DNA of 64,000 bases from Neobacillus bataviensis (GTDB lineage Bacteria; Bacillota; Bacilli; Bacillales_B; DSM-18226). Shown one piece after another: positions 27,600 through 36,564 of this stretch; position 1 is the first letter of the stretch; each line of letters opens with the position of its first letter. The stretch covers positions 372,001-436,000 of the forward strand of contig NZ_JAHXYW010000003.1 of the NCBI RefSeq assembly GCF_019969725.1. Reading direction: 5' to 3'. The notes below the pieces were generated by a model, which saw nothing but the letters and a program-made list of their open reading frames with translations, was not told the DNA's origin and ran no database searches. A program made the position numbers and the translations under genes.

Positions 27600-28649
27600 A
27601 TGCAAAATATTTCACTTACCGTTCATACGCTGCATCCTGAAAATAAAGAGACACCCATTCAGTTTATTGAGACAGACATTCTTCCACCTAAATTATTTTA
27701 TCGAAGAAACCATTTCTCCTATCCACCGCTAACCTATTCTTACTATTGGTTACCTATCAACGGCCATGTTCAAATACCAAGAATTTTTTCCATGCAGGAG
27801 ATTATGAAGTTCCCTGCAAAAACCATAAAGGTTGCCACGGAATGTGCAGGTGATAAGCGAGGACTATTTGAACCAAAGGTTTTTGGAGAACAGTGGGAAA
27901 AAGGTGGGATTAGCCAAGGCTATTGGAAAGGAGTATCTTTAAGGACACTGCTTGAAGCAACAGGAATAAAAGATGGTTCAAAGGAAGTTGTCGTGGAGGG
28001 CTATGATTACGGAAAAAGAACCGACCTCGAGGGAGTTGTTCCTTTTAAAAGAAGCCTTCCCGTAGAAAAAGCCTTGCATCCTGACACGATTATAGCTTAC
28101 GAATACAATAATCAACCAATTCCATTTAAGCATGGATATCCATTGAGATTGATTGTTCCACAGTGGTATGGCATGGCTTCTGTAAAATGGATTAAACAAA
28201 TAACCTTAATCGATTCTCATTTTACTGGACCATTCCAATCGATGGACTATGTTTATTTTCCAAATAAAAATAATGACGAAGGAGCTGTTCCCGTAACCGT
28301 CTTGAAGGTAAATTCAACTATTCAAAAGCCACTTGATAGAGAAATTCTAAATATAGGCAAACATATCATTAAAGGAATTGCTTGGACAGGTAAGGGTGAA
28401 ATTTCCAAGGTTGATATTAGTACGGATAAAGGTCAAACATGGGCTCCCGCTAATTTAGTAGGTCCAAGTCCAGGAAAGTATGGCTGGGTTTCCTGGTCAT
28501 ATGAGTGGGACGTTAAAGTAAAAGGTGAGTACACCATCATGTCCAAAGCAACAGATTCCTCCAATCGCATCCAGCCTTCAAATCCTTTTTGGAATCGAAA
28601 AGGATACGGCTACAACGCATGGGATCAAATCACGGTTAAGATTGAATAG
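27600..28649 (+). CDS. sulfite oxidase-family molybdopterin oxidoreductase
   Basis: A 349-residue protein with the sulfite-oxidase molybdopterin fold (SYYWLPINGHVQIPRIFSMQ; the Mo-coordinating Cys in VATECAGDKRGLF near residue 83; GYPLRLIVPQWYGMASVKWI) and a C-terminal dimerisation domain (GIAWTGKGEISKVDISTDKG). No signal peptide, Tat motif or haem domain, so it is probably cytosolic and needs an external electron acceptor. AAGGAGGTTTCC precedes the ATG. It is divergent from the sigma-54 activator; a link to sulfite released from a sulfonate is plausible but unproven. Confidence 0.85.
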   Translation: MQNISLTVHTLHPENKETPIQFIETDILPPKLFYRRNHFSYPPLTYSYYWLPINGHVQIPRIFSMQEIMKFPAKTIKVATECAGDKRGLFEPKVFGEQWEKGGISQGYWKGVSLRTLLEATGIKDGSKEVVVEGYDYGKRTDLEGVVPFKRSLPVEKALHPDTIIAYEYNNQPIPFKHGYPLRLIVPQWYGMASVKWIKQITLIDSHFTGPFQSMDYVYFPNKNNDEGAVPVTVLKVNSTIQKPLDREILNIGKHIIKGIAWTGKGEISKVDISTDKGQTWAPANLVGPSPGKYGWVSWSYEWDVKVKGEYTIMSKATDSSNRIQPSNPFWNRKGYGYNAWDQITVKIE

Positions 28650-28686
28650 GGTGAAAGGCACCTAGATGGTGCCTTTCACCCTATTC
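28644..28686. terminator. perfect 19-bp bidirectional terminator
   Basis: Perfect inverted repeat, arms 28644-28662 and 28668-28686, loop TAGAT. The TAG stop of the molybdoenzyme lies inside the left arm. The arms contain GGTGAAAGGCACC, a two-base variant of the dispersed GGTGTCAGGCACC repeat, here as an inverted pair. Confidence 0.85.
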
Positions 28687-28690
28687 TTGT

Positions 28691-30427
28691 TTATTGAACC
28701 TTCAGAATCCGATTCTGAAGATTATAGGTAAATAGCTTTGGCTCTGCTGAAATATAATTGACGAGCGCATCCAAATCCACTGGTCCGACTTCTTTATTTT
28801 GCGCTTTCGTAAATACTGTGAACCCATCCCCCCCGCCAGAAAGGAAGATATTTGCTGTCACCGTGTAAGGGGTATTAGGATCAAGCACTGTTCCATCTGG
28901 GAGCTTCATGCTCACAACCCTTTGTCCAACTGGTTTATTTGGATCCCACGAATAGGTGAATCCAGAAATTTGCAGCATGGTCGTTTTCTCCCCCCATTGC
29001 TGCTCAAGCAAGTCTCGAATCTGCTGACCCGTCATTGTCATCTTGACAAGTTCATTATTAAATGGCTGAACAGTATAAACCTCACCCCATGTGATTTCCC
29101 CTGCATCAATATCGGCACGTATACCTCCCGGATTCATAAATGCAAATTGAGTGCCCATCGCTGACCGTTGTGCATCTGCGATAAAGTCTCCCAAGACGGA
29201 TTCTCCATTTCCATTTTGCAGGGCTGTTAATGGAACAGACGAAGATCCCACTACCCGATTTACAATTGGAGCAATTTTTGCTTCGTAGCCTTCAATGATT
29301 TGTTTAATTTCAGGGTCAGGCTCTATACCTTCTTGAAACGTTGTGACGATTTCTGCTCTTTTTGAAACAATATTCTTTGTTTTTGGATCAATTTCGATAT
29401 CCACGTCAGAAAATGCCGTTCCATAAGAGTAGGATTGAACTACTAATTTATTATCAATGGTGGCATTCATATACGCATGGTTATGCCCCCCAAATATAAT
29501 ATCCACTTCATCGTCAACACGATTAGCAATATCAACCAGCTGCCCTGTTGGATTTTCCCCATTTGGTCCTGATGTACCAGGGTTATGTGCTAAAACAATA
29601 ATCGATTTCACACCTTGCTTTTTTAATTCTGCCACGTTTCGATTGATGGCTTCAACTTCATCAGTGAATTTTAATCCCGCAACTCCGCTAGGCACCACAA
29701 CAGTAGGAGTCTCGGTGGTAACCACTCCGATAAAACCAATGGACATTCCATCTACTTTTAAAACTTTATATGGCGGTAAAATCGTTTCTCCTGTCTTCTC
29801 ATCGATAACATTGGCAACGATCCACGGAAAATTAGAACCCGCAAAATTTCCTGTTTTTGGATGACTTCCACCGTTAATAAGGCGGAGAAGTTCTTTTATT
29901 CCCTCATCGAACTCATGGTTTCCAACCGTTCCAATATCAAAGCCAAGTTTATTTAAGATTTCAATTGTCGGTTCATCCTGTAAAAGAGCGGAAACTGGCG
30001 GACTTGCCCCGACCATGTCACCAGCTTGAACAAAAAGCGTGTTCTTATTCTCGGCTGCCCTTTGTTTTAAATATGCGGCTAAGAAATCCACTCGCCCTGC
30101 CGGCCTGCCATTAACTTTCCTTGTTACATTTAATTGACCGTGCAGGTCATTAATACCCAAAAGCTGTATTTGTTTTAAACGATTATTAGCGGCTGGCGGT
30201 TTTGGTTTCTTAAGTTTTGTTTCCGGCCGATTCGATTTATGACCATGGTATTCTTCAGATAATCCCTGGTCCCCTGCTTCAGATGGCTGCTGTCTGCTTG
30301 CCTCTACATCTTTAAGCTTGCTTACATTTGCATCATCCAAAACACGGGCAGATACATTTTGATTTCCAGTCCATCCAATAATAGTGAAAATAATCAAGGA
30401 AATGACCGATCTATAAACCCATACCAT
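28691..30427 (-). CDS. secreted 5'-nucleotidase / 2',3'-cyclic phosphodiesterase family protein
   Basis: A 578-residue exported metallophosphoesterase. A signal peptide covers about the first 27 residues (YRSVISLIIFTIIGWTG), then a Lys/Pro-rich linker, the N-terminal metallophosphatase domain (LLGINDLHGQLN, VQAGDMVGASPP, TVGNHEFDEG, IIFGGHNHAYM) and the C-terminal 5'-nucleotidase domain (FAFMNPGGIRADIDAGEITW, FLSGGGDGFTVF). No LPXTG anchor, so probably released or loosely bound. It hydrolyses extracellular nucleotides to salvage phosphate and nucleosides. AAAGGAGGAATATT precedes the ATG. Confidence 0.92.
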   Translation of the reverse strand: MVWVYRSVISLIIFTIIGWTGNQNVSARVLDDANVSKLKDVEASRQQPSEAGDQGLSEEYHGHKSNRPETKLKKPKPPAANNRLKQIQLLGINDLHGQLNVTRKVNGRPAGRVDFLAAYLKQRAAENKNTLFVQAGDMVGASPPVSALLQDEPTIEILNKLGFDIGTVGNHEFDEGIKELLRLINGGSHPKTGNFAGSNFPWIVANVIDEKTGETILPPYKVLKVDGMSIGFIGVVTTETPTVVVPSGVAGLKFTDEVEAINRNVAELKKQGVKSIIVLAHNPGTSGPNGENPTGQLVDIANRVDDEVDIIFGGHNHAYMNATIDNKLVVQSYSYGTAFSDVDIEIDPKTKNIVSKRAEIVTTFQEGIEPDPEIKQIIEGYEAKIAPIVNRVVGSSSVPLTALQNGNGESVLGDFIADAQRSAMGTQFAFMNPGGIRADIDAGEITWGEVYTVQPFNNELVKMTMTGQQIRDLLEQQWGEKTTMLQISGFTYSWDPNKPVGQRVVSMKLPDGTVLDPNTPYTVTANIFLSGGGDGFTVFTKAQNKEVGPVDLDALVNYISAEPKLFTYNLQNRILKVQ

Positions 30428-30514
30428 AATATTCCTCCTTTGGTTATTCTTAAAAAGCCAAAGCTATTTTTTGCTTATATATGAAGGAATATACACCGTG
30501 CATTGGAAAATAAA

Positions 30515-30552
30515 AAAGCAGAATCTAGTGGTTTCCACATAGACTCTGCCTT
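30515..30552 (-). terminator. terminator downstream of the VanW lipoprotein gene
   Basis: Stem GCAGAATCTA / TAGACTCTGC with an inner GTGG/CCAC helix and T-rich flank on the minus strand. Confidence 0.65.
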
Positions 30553-30554
30553 TA

Positions 30555-31553
30555 TTAATTTCCTTTAGCGATAAGGCTTTGATAAGCACTGGATGTTCTA
30601 ACTTCAACCGTTAATGTCCCTTTTCCGTAAATAGTTTTGATTAAAAACGGAACACCCTTCGTATTTTGAAATCTAAAGTCTGGACCCCCATACGAGACGG
30701 TAGCATCCCTCCCTGCAGGGACGTAGCCGACAGACAATGAGTGGTGATGTTTTTCGATATAACTAACACCTATTTGATCGACTGCGTTAAATAAAGTGGA
30801 AGAGGTTTGGCAAATTCCTCCACCAATGCCATCGACTAATTGCTTATTGACGATTTCCTTTGCCTTTTGATAGCCATGGGCTGCATCACTAGGCCCAACG
30901 GTTGTATTAAAGGAGAAAAAGTCACCAGCTCCAACAATGACATTATTAATGGCTTGAGCTGACAACTCAATATTTTTTGAGCGCCCGATTACCAGGCTGT
31001 CAAATCTGGTTGTATAGCTCGCCACGACCACTTCATTTAAATGGGCAACATCCTCTGGTTTATAGCCGCTTTTGGTGACATAAAGCGGAAGCTCAACATC
31101 ACCGCCATTTACCGATGCCGCCATTACTTTTTCCACTAGCTCGGATTCCTCTAGGATAACTTGAGGCTTTCCTTTTATGATTTGTCCATTTGCATCAATC
31201 TTGTCAAGGATCATTCTTTGATCGTAGCCAGGCGTTGTTTGTGTTCCCCTAGCCATATCCTTTGCCCAATTCTCAATTTCCTTTTGATAAGTTTCTATAT
31301 TGTCATCAAATCCCATTTCGAGAGGAATGAAGTTTTTTAAAATCGCTTTTGTATTCGGATCAATGATATTAACCGTGACAGGCTTTTGTTCTTCTTCCTT
31401 TAGCGGTTCTTCTGGAGGTTTGGTTTCAGGCTGTTTTTGCGGCTCTGTTACCTTATCCTCTGGTGGTTTTGTTGTTGTTTTTTCCGTACATCCTGTTAAC
31501 CCTATTAAACTGCTAATTAGTAATATTGAGATTGCCCATGATTGCTTACCCAT
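30555..31553 (-). CDS. VanW-family lipoprotein
   Basis: A 332-residue lipoprotein: signal peptide with lipobox LTGC at about Cys22, a Pro/Glu/Lys-rich linker, a middle domain, and a C-terminal VanW domain (FFSFNTTVGPSDAAHGYQKA, GGGICQTSSTLFNAVDQIG, HHHSLSVGYVPAGRDATVSY). VanW domains are associated with the cell wall and vancomycin-resistance clusters but lack a defined reaction. No resistance genes are nearby. Monocistronic. Confidence 0.88.
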   Translation of the reverse strand: MGKQSWAISILLISSLIGLTGCTEKTTTKPPEDKVTEPQKQPETKPPEEPLKEEEQKPVTVNIIDPNTKAILKNFIPLEMGFDDNIETYQKEIENWAKDMARGTQTTPGYDQRMILDKIDANGQIIKGKPQVILEESELVEKVMAASVNGGDVELPLYVTKSGYKPEDVAHLNEVVVASYTTRFDSLVIGRSKNIELSAQAINNVIVGAGDFFSFNTTVGPSDAAHGYQKAKEIVNKQLVDGIGGGICQTSSTLFNAVDQIGVSYIEKHHHSLSVGYVPAGRDATVSYGGPDFRFQNTKGVPFLIKTIYGKGTLTVEVRTSSAYQSLIAKGN

Positions 31554-31657
31554 TATAGTAGACTCTCCTCTTATTCTCTTTAAATCCCACTCACCTATCC
31601 TATTCAGGGCAGCTTGTCAAAATAACAAATATAATTTAATTACAGATAATTATTGCA

Positions 31658-31690
31658 AAAAAATAAGCAGTCAGACCTAAGTCCGCTGCT
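31658..31690 (-). terminator. possible terminator downstream of the ald/BMC operon
   Basis: Imperfect stem AGCAGTCAGAC / GTCCGCTGCT with T residues following on the minus strand, just after the alanine dehydrogenase stop. Confidence 0.45.
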
Positions 31691-31706
31691 AATTGATTAA
31701 TACTCC

Positions 31707-32840
31707 TTATACTCTAGCTAACTCTTTTTTTAAAACTTTTTCCACTGGCAAATAATCGTAACCAAGGTCCCTTGCAACGGCTTCACAGGTGATTTCACCC
31801 TTCGCGGCGTTTATTCCAAGTTTTAATGGCTCATTCTCTAAAATCGCTTTATAAACACCTTTATTAGCGATTTGTAAAGCAAATGGAATCGTTACATTGG
31901 TCAAAGCAATGGTAGACGTTCTTGGAACTGCTCCTGGCATATTGGCTACAGCATAGTGGATAACTCCGTGCTTTTCATAGGTGGGCTGATCGTGTGTCGT
32001 AATATGGTCAATCGTCTCAACGACTCCCCCCTGGTCGATGGCCACATCAACAATAACAGATCCTGACTTCATCGTTTTAACCATTTCTTCTGTTACAAGT
32101 TTAGGAGCTTTTGCGCCAGGAATTAAGACAGCACCGATTAAAAGATCAGCCTCTTGAACAGCCTCGGCAATGTTCATCGGGTTTGACACTAAGGTTTTGA
32201 TTAGGTTGCCAAAAATATCATCTAATTGACGTAATCGATCCGCACTTAAGTCGATGATAGTTACATCCGCACCCAAACCTATAGCCATTTTCGCAGCGTT
32301 AGTTCCGACAACACCGCCGCCGATGATGGTCACTTTTCCTCGGCCAACACCAGGAACACCTGCCAGTAGAATCCCCTTGCCGCCATTCGATTTTTGTAAA
32401 TATTGTGCACCTATTTGGACAGCCATCCGTCCAGCCACTTCACTCATAGGAGTTAAAAGAGGCAGGGTGCGATTAACAGAAACCGTTTCATAGGCGATGG
32501 CAAGGACGCTCTTGTCTTTTAGCGCTTTCGTTAAAGTTGGTTCTGCCGCTAAATGCAAATAAGTAAACAGTATTAAATTTTCACGGAAATAGCCATACTC
32601 ACTGGGAAGCGGTTCCTTCACTTTCATAATCATTTCCGATCTGGCCCAAACATCCGCTGCCTTTGCAACGATCTCTGCACCCGTATTAAAATAATCATCA
32701 TTCTTAAAACCACTGCCTGCACCCGCTTCCTTCTCTACTAAAACCTTATGACCAGCATTAACCAACGAAACAACGCCTGCAGGTGTTAAAGCAACACGGT
32801 TCTCATTATTTTTAATTTCCTTGGGCACACCAATAATCAA
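31707..32840 (-). CDS. ald: alanine dehydrogenase
   Basis: A 377-residue NAD-dependent L-alanine dehydrogenase interconverting alanine and pyruvate plus ammonium. Motifs: [20 protein letters not shown], the pyruvate-binding Lys in [14 protein letters not shown], active-site His in [10 protein letters not shown], and the NAD site [20 protein letters not shown]. Length is normal. It lies 30 bp downstream of the EutN-type shell gene with no terminator between, so it appears to be the last gene of the microcompartment operon. There it can turn the alanine made by PhnW back into pyruvate. Confidence 0.95.
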   Translation of the reverse strand: MIIGVPKEIKNNENRVALTPAGVVSLVNAGHKVLVEKEAGAGSGFKNDDYFNTGAEIVAKAADVWARSEMIMKVKEPLPSEYGYFRENLILFTYLHLAAEPTLTKALKDKSVLAIAYETVSVNRTLPLLTPMSEVAGRMAVQIGAQYLQKSNGGKGILLAGVPGVGRGKVTIIGGGVVGTNAAKMAIGLGADVTIIDLSADRLRQLDDIFGNLIKTLVSNPMNIAEAVQEADLLIGAVLIPGAKAPKLVTEEMVKTMKSGSVIVDVAIDQGGVVETIDHITTHDQPTYEKHGVIHYAVANMPGAVPRTSTIALTNVTIPFALQIANKGVYKAILENEPLKLGINAAKGEITCEAVARDLGYDYLPVEKVLKKELARV

Positions 32841-32870
32841 ATGGATCGTCCTCCTTATAATTTAGATTTA

Positions 32871-33170
32871 TTATTGATTGGTGCCTGACACCCTTTTTAC
32901 AGTTTCTTCGATTTCAAAGGAATCAATAATGCCAACGATGGCGGCATCGATTGGGGCATTTTTTTCAGCTGTAATTCTTTGGGCAGGTGTTCCCTGTGTT
33001 ACGATCACAAATTCCCCGATACCCGCTCCTATTTGGTCCATTGCGGCCAACACATTTCCTGTTGATTGTTTGAATTCATTAATGGGCTGAACAATAAGTA
33101 GTTTCATATTTTCCATGCCTTTTTCCTTTTGAATAGCCCAAACACTTCCTATCACTCTAGCTAAAAGCAT
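32871..33170 (-). CDS. EutN/CcmL-type microcompartment vertex protein (BMC-P)
   Basis: A 99-residue pentameric shell vertex protein. Family signs are MLLARVIGSVWAIQKEKGME, KLLIVQPINE, GAGIGEFVIVTQGTPAQRIT and PIDAAIVGIIDSFEI. BMC-P proteins cap the twelve vertices of the polyhedral shell. The last codons (VSGTNQ) are formed by the dispersed GGTGTCAGGCACC repeat, so the C-terminus may have been changed by a repeat insertion. AAGGATGATATGA precedes the ATG. It lies between the flavoprotein-like cargo gene and ald. Confidence 0.93.
   Translation of the reverse strand: MLLARVIGSVWAIQKEKGMENMKLLIVQPINEFKQSTGNVLAAMDQIGAGIGEFVIVTQGTPAQRITAEKNAPIDAAIVGIIDSFEIEETVKRVSGTNQ
32880..32892. repeat. GGTGCCTGACACC repeat inside the eutN-like 3' end
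   Basis: Second exact copy of the 13-bp repeat, here read on the minus strand as GGTGTCAGGCACC and encoding the VSGT of the shell protein C-terminus. Confidence 0.6.
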
Positions 33171-33184
33171 TCATATCATCCTTT

Positions 33185-34000
33185 TCAGATAAATTGAACA
33201 GTTAATTTTCTCTCTTTCAATAAATCTTTAGCCAGTGGTGAGATGATCACACCTTTAGGAAGTAGAATAGTATCATTAGGAAAATGGGACTGTGCCCGAA
33301 TCCAATCAGCTGTTAGGAGCTTTTTCTTAAATGTAAAAGGGGCAACCATTTCAACAGGACTCGATTCCGGAAGTTTTTGAATATTAACATGCTTTTCGTT
33401 AAACTTTAGAATAATTGCATCAGCTAATTCCATAGCTGGTTTAAATTCAATGCCAAGATCAACCAATTGATTAATATAATCATTAAACCGCTTTTGATAA
33501 GGGGCAGGCAGGGTAAGAGTTTTTAAACAACGTCGATCAGCTCGCTTTATTCCTGGTGAATCTGCACCGATTAAAATGAATTTTTGCTGTAAAATGGCGG
33601 AGAAAATAACCTCTGCTTTAATCGTCCCCTTTAATCCACCAGCAACCCGTGCCGCGTTATCTAGATCAATTTCCGGAATAACGATGCCGTCATAATCCTT
33701 TGAAAGCTCAATGGATGCTGGTGAATATTCATCAGCCGCAATAATACGGTCCGATCCACTCGATTCTACCCTCTGCATCCCAAGCCATGACGATGTCTCA
33801 CCATCTAAAAAGAGAAGGTCAAAAGCAATATTTGCATTCTTTAATTTGATAAACTGATCTGAAAAAGGTTCATGGGCGGAACTATCGCAAAAAACAAACA
33901 ACACCTTGCCCAGTTTTTCCTTCTTTTTTTCAAGCTTCATCGATTGAATTACCTCGTAAACAACCGATTCAATCATAGAACGGATTTCTATCTTCCTCAC
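33185..34000 (-). CDS. microcompartment-associated flavoprotein-like protein
   Basis: A 271-residue protein in three parts. An N-terminal amphipathic helix (IEIRSMIESVVYEVIQSMK) looks like an encapsulation peptide. A central flavoprotein-like Rossmann domain has VLFVFCDSSAHEP, YDGIVIPEIDLDNAARVAGG and FILIGADSPGI. The C-terminal ~45-residue module (LLPKGVIISPLAKDLLKERK) resembles the N-terminus of EutT/EutQ and that of the PduL encoded next to it. The GTG at 34000 has GAGGGG directly abutting it, so the start is uncertain. Probably a lumen flavoenzyme; FMN binding and reaction are inference. Confidence 0.75.
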   Translation of the reverse strand: MRKIEIRSMIESVVYEVIQSMKLEKKKEKLGKVLFVFCDSSAHEPFSDQFIKLKNANIAFDLLFLDGETSSWLGMQRVESSGSDRIIAADEYSPASIELSKDYDGIVIPEIDLDNAARVAGGLKGTIKAEVIFSAILQQKFILIGADSPGIKRADRRCLKTLTLPAPYQKRFNDYINQLVDLGIEFKPAMELADAIILKFNEKHVNIQKLPESSPVEMVAPFTFKKKLLTADWIRAQSHFPNDTILLPKGVIISPLAKDLLKERKLTVQFI

Positions 34001-34009
34001 CCCCTCATT

Positions 34010-34783
34010 TCAGGTAAAAAATTCTCCATTCTTTCCGACTATTTTTACGAGATCTCCTGTTTTTAACCCAGCAGAATTTGCTTCATCAAGATCGACATGA
34101 AAATCGATTTGGTAATTGGGATTCACCCGGACTACCACATCCATAAAGATCGTAGGGCGTTCACCACTCGTCTGTATTAACAAGCTGTCACCTTGCTTCA
34201 ATTTATAAACCTTGGCATCCTCGTCAGACATATGAATATGACGCTTTGCCACAATGACACCTTGATGGAGAGAAATACATCCTTTTGGTCCAATAAGTGT
34301 GAGGCCTGGGGTACCTTCCAATGAACCGGACAATCGAACAGGAGGATAGACCCCTAATTGAAATCCATCCGTTTTAGAAATTTCCACTTGTGTCTCCCCT
34401 CTTGAAGGTCCAAGGATTCTTACATTTTGAATAATCCCTTTTGGCCCCAATAAGGAAACCTGTTCTTTTGCAGCAAATTGACCAGGCTGAGACAGTTCAC
34501 GAAGCGGTGTTAAGCTGTAATCTTTACCAAAAAGGATGTCCACATCCTCTGGTGCTAAATGTACATGCCGATTTGAGACCCCAACCGGGACCATGAAGAT
34601 GGTTGGAGTCGTTTCTGTTGAAAGTGAGGAATCAGCGAGACGATGATCTTTAATAGTAATATGCCGGTCACGCAGGAAATCAATGGCTGCCGGTGTTAGC
34701 TTATCCTCTCCCTTAAGGATGAAAGGATTAGGAATCCCTTTTTTTAATAAAAAACGTAATTTGGATTCCGTGATTAGGTTCAT
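34010..34783 (-). CDS. pduL: phosphate propanoyltransferase PduL (with N-terminal EutT/Q-like module)
   Basis: A 257-residue PduL-type phosphotransacylase, converting acyl-CoA plus phosphate to acyl-phosphate plus CoA. Two PduL domains are evident: VGVSNRHVHLAPEDVDILFG with LSQPGQFAAKEQVSLLGPKG, and GVIVAKRHIHMSDEDAKVY with FHVDLDEANSAG; the His clusters bind zinc. The first ~48 residues (ITESKLRFLLKKGI, LTPAAIDFLRDRHITIK) are an extra module like that of EutT/EutQ. Three bases separate it from the BMC-H gene. In this operon it would make acetyl-phosphate from acetyl-CoA and recycle CoA. Confidence 0.93.
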   Translation of the reverse strand: MNLITESKLRFLLKKGIPNPFILKGEDKLTPAAIDFLRDRHITIKDHRLADSSLSTETTPTIFMVPVGVSNRHVHLAPEDVDILFGKDYSLTPLRELSQPGQFAAKEQVSLLGPKGIIQNVRILGPSRGETQVEISKTDGFQLGVYPPVRLSGSLEGTPGLTLIGPKGCISLHQGVIVAKRHIHMSDEDAKVYKLKQGDSLLIQTSGERPTIFMDVVVRVNPNYQIDFHVDLDEANSAGLKTGDLVKIVGKNGEFFT

Positions 34784-34786
34784 GCT

Positions 34787-35068
34787 CTATCCTTCCAATT
34801 TCGGAAGAATTAGTTCAATATCGGAGTGTGGTCTTGGAATCACATGAACAGAAACCAATTCTCCTACATTCGAAGCGGCTGAAGCACCCGCATCTACGGA
34901 TGCCTTAACTGCCCCAACATCCCCGCGGACCATTACCGTTACTAATCCGCCTCCAACATGAACCTTGCCAATTAAGCGTACATTTGCTGCTTTTGCCATC
35001 GCATCAGCGGCCTCAACCGCTCCTACTAAACCTTTTGTTTCAATCATTCCTAATGCTTCTCCACTCAT
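34787..35068 (-). CDS. canonical BMC-H shell protein (PduA/EutM-like)
   Basis: A 93-residue hexameric shell protein consisting of one BMC domain: [40 protein letters not shown] with the glycine-lined pore segment, and the C-terminal [19 protein letters not shown]. These form the main facets of the shell. A good ribosome binding site and a 13-bp gap to the aldehyde dehydrogenase put it in the same transcript. Confidence 0.95.
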   Translation of the reverse strand: MSGEALGMIETKGLVGAVEAADAMAKAANVRLIGKVHVGGGLVTVMVRGDVGAVKASVDAGASAASNVGELVSVHVIPRPHSDIELILPKLEG

Positions 35069-35081
35069 TGTCTATTCCTCC

Positions 35082-36564
35082 TTATTTAAAATTTAATTCT
35101 TTTAAAATACTTTTTACGATTTCCATCACTTCAGCTTTTGATATCATATCCCCGCTGCTAGTTACAGGCGAATAAGAGTGACCAGCCTCTTGTGGTGCCT
35201 CGTTTTTTATTTCTCGAATACCAAAGGCTATCCGTTTAATATTCACTAAATGCTCAGGACCAATATTGTCCGAAGAAATATTTTTTCCATATGTGCCGCA
35301 GCCAAGGGTCAAGGATGGAGAAATACCGGTAGTTGCTCCAATTCCGCCAAAGGTTGTTCCGGAATTAACAATGACACGAGATGCTTTTTGTGCGACACCA
35401 AAGCTTTCGATTATTTCATGGTTTTCACAATGAATGCCAACCGTATGACCTAATCCTCCAAGCTCAAGCAATTCCGTACATACCCTGCCTGCCTCCTGAA
35501 CATTCTCAACAGTATAGAAAGCAAGAATGGGAGACAGCTTGCTTTTCAAGTGAAATAGGAAATGCCTTACCTATATTTGTTTCTTCTGCGACTAATAATC
35601 TAGTATTTTCTGAAACTGAGATTCCTGCCATTTGTGCCAGAACCTGAGGAGATTTCCCAACAATATCCGGATTTAAGCTGCCATTTTGCAAAATAAGCTG
35701 TTCGATTCTTTTCTTCTCGTAATCATCAAGGAAATAGGCGCCTGCCCGCTCAAGCTCGGCTTTTACCTTTCGTTTGATTGCTTTTTCTACAACCAGTGCT
35801 TGTTCAGAAGCACAGATTGTCCCATAATCAAAGGTTTTGCTTTGGATAATTTGGCTTACCGACTTTTGAACATTGGCAGTTGAATGAATGTATACAGGAA
35901 CATTGCCTGGCCCCACCCCAAATGCCGGCTTTCCCGAACTATAAGCTGCCTTGACCATCCCAGGTCCGCCTGTTGCTAAAATAAGATCAGTATCCCTATG
36001 GTTCATAAGCTCCTGCGCCGATGCCAGTGTTGGTTTCGTAATACAGCTAATGGCTCCATTTGGTGCTCCTGCTCTGAAAGCCGCTTCCTGTAGGACTTTT
36101 ACTGTTTCATTTGTACACTTAGCAGCAGAAGGATGAGGACTAAATACGATTGCATTTCTGGACTTTAATGCAATCAATGCTTTAAATATTACCGTTGAAG
36201 TAGGATTGGTAACTGGAATAATTCCAGCAATGACACCAACAGGTTCAGCTACCTCCCAGACCTTTAGTTCTTCATTGCGCGCAATAATTCCGACCGTCTT
36301 TTTCTTTTTTATCGATTCAAATACCTCTTTGGCAGAAAAAAGATTTTTGGTCATCTTATCTTCCATTTTGCCATAGCCTGTTTCGTCCACAGCCATTGCA
36401 GCGAGTCTTCCTGCCTCTCTTGTGGCAGCCTGAGCCATACTGTGTACGATTTGATCGACCTGGTCCTGAGTCATGTTCCCAATTGCTTTTTGAGCTATTT
36501 TAGCCTGTTCAATATTGCGCCTTGCCTCTTGAATAGATTCAAGATCGGTATCCAGGTACATCAT
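35082..36564 (-). pseudogene. CoA-acylating aldehyde dehydrogenase split by a 4-bp duplication
   Basis: Two overlapping frames encode one ~492-residue PduP/AdhE-type acetaldehyde dehydrogenase. Frame one (36564-35506) covers residues 1-341 with GVIAGIIPVTNPTSTVIFKA, GVGPGNVPVYI and the catalytic Cys251 in FDYGTICASEQ, then goes out of frame after FPISLEK. Frame two (to 35082) continues at LSPILAFYTV, EFGGLGHT-like ELGGLGHTVGIH and the C-terminus. The junction contains AAGCAAGC (complement 35537-35544); removing one AAGC restores FPISLEK-LSPILAF. The last ~18 residues (ISKAEVMEIVKSILKELN) are an encapsulation-peptide-like helix after a linker. Real mutation or read error cannot be told apart here. 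Confidence 0.85.

Noticed and set aside
35506..35549. Programmed ribosomal frameshifting in the aldehyde dehydrogenase
   Set aside because: The needed shift is +1, no slippery stop-codon context is present, and the AAGCAAGC duplication explains the break fully.
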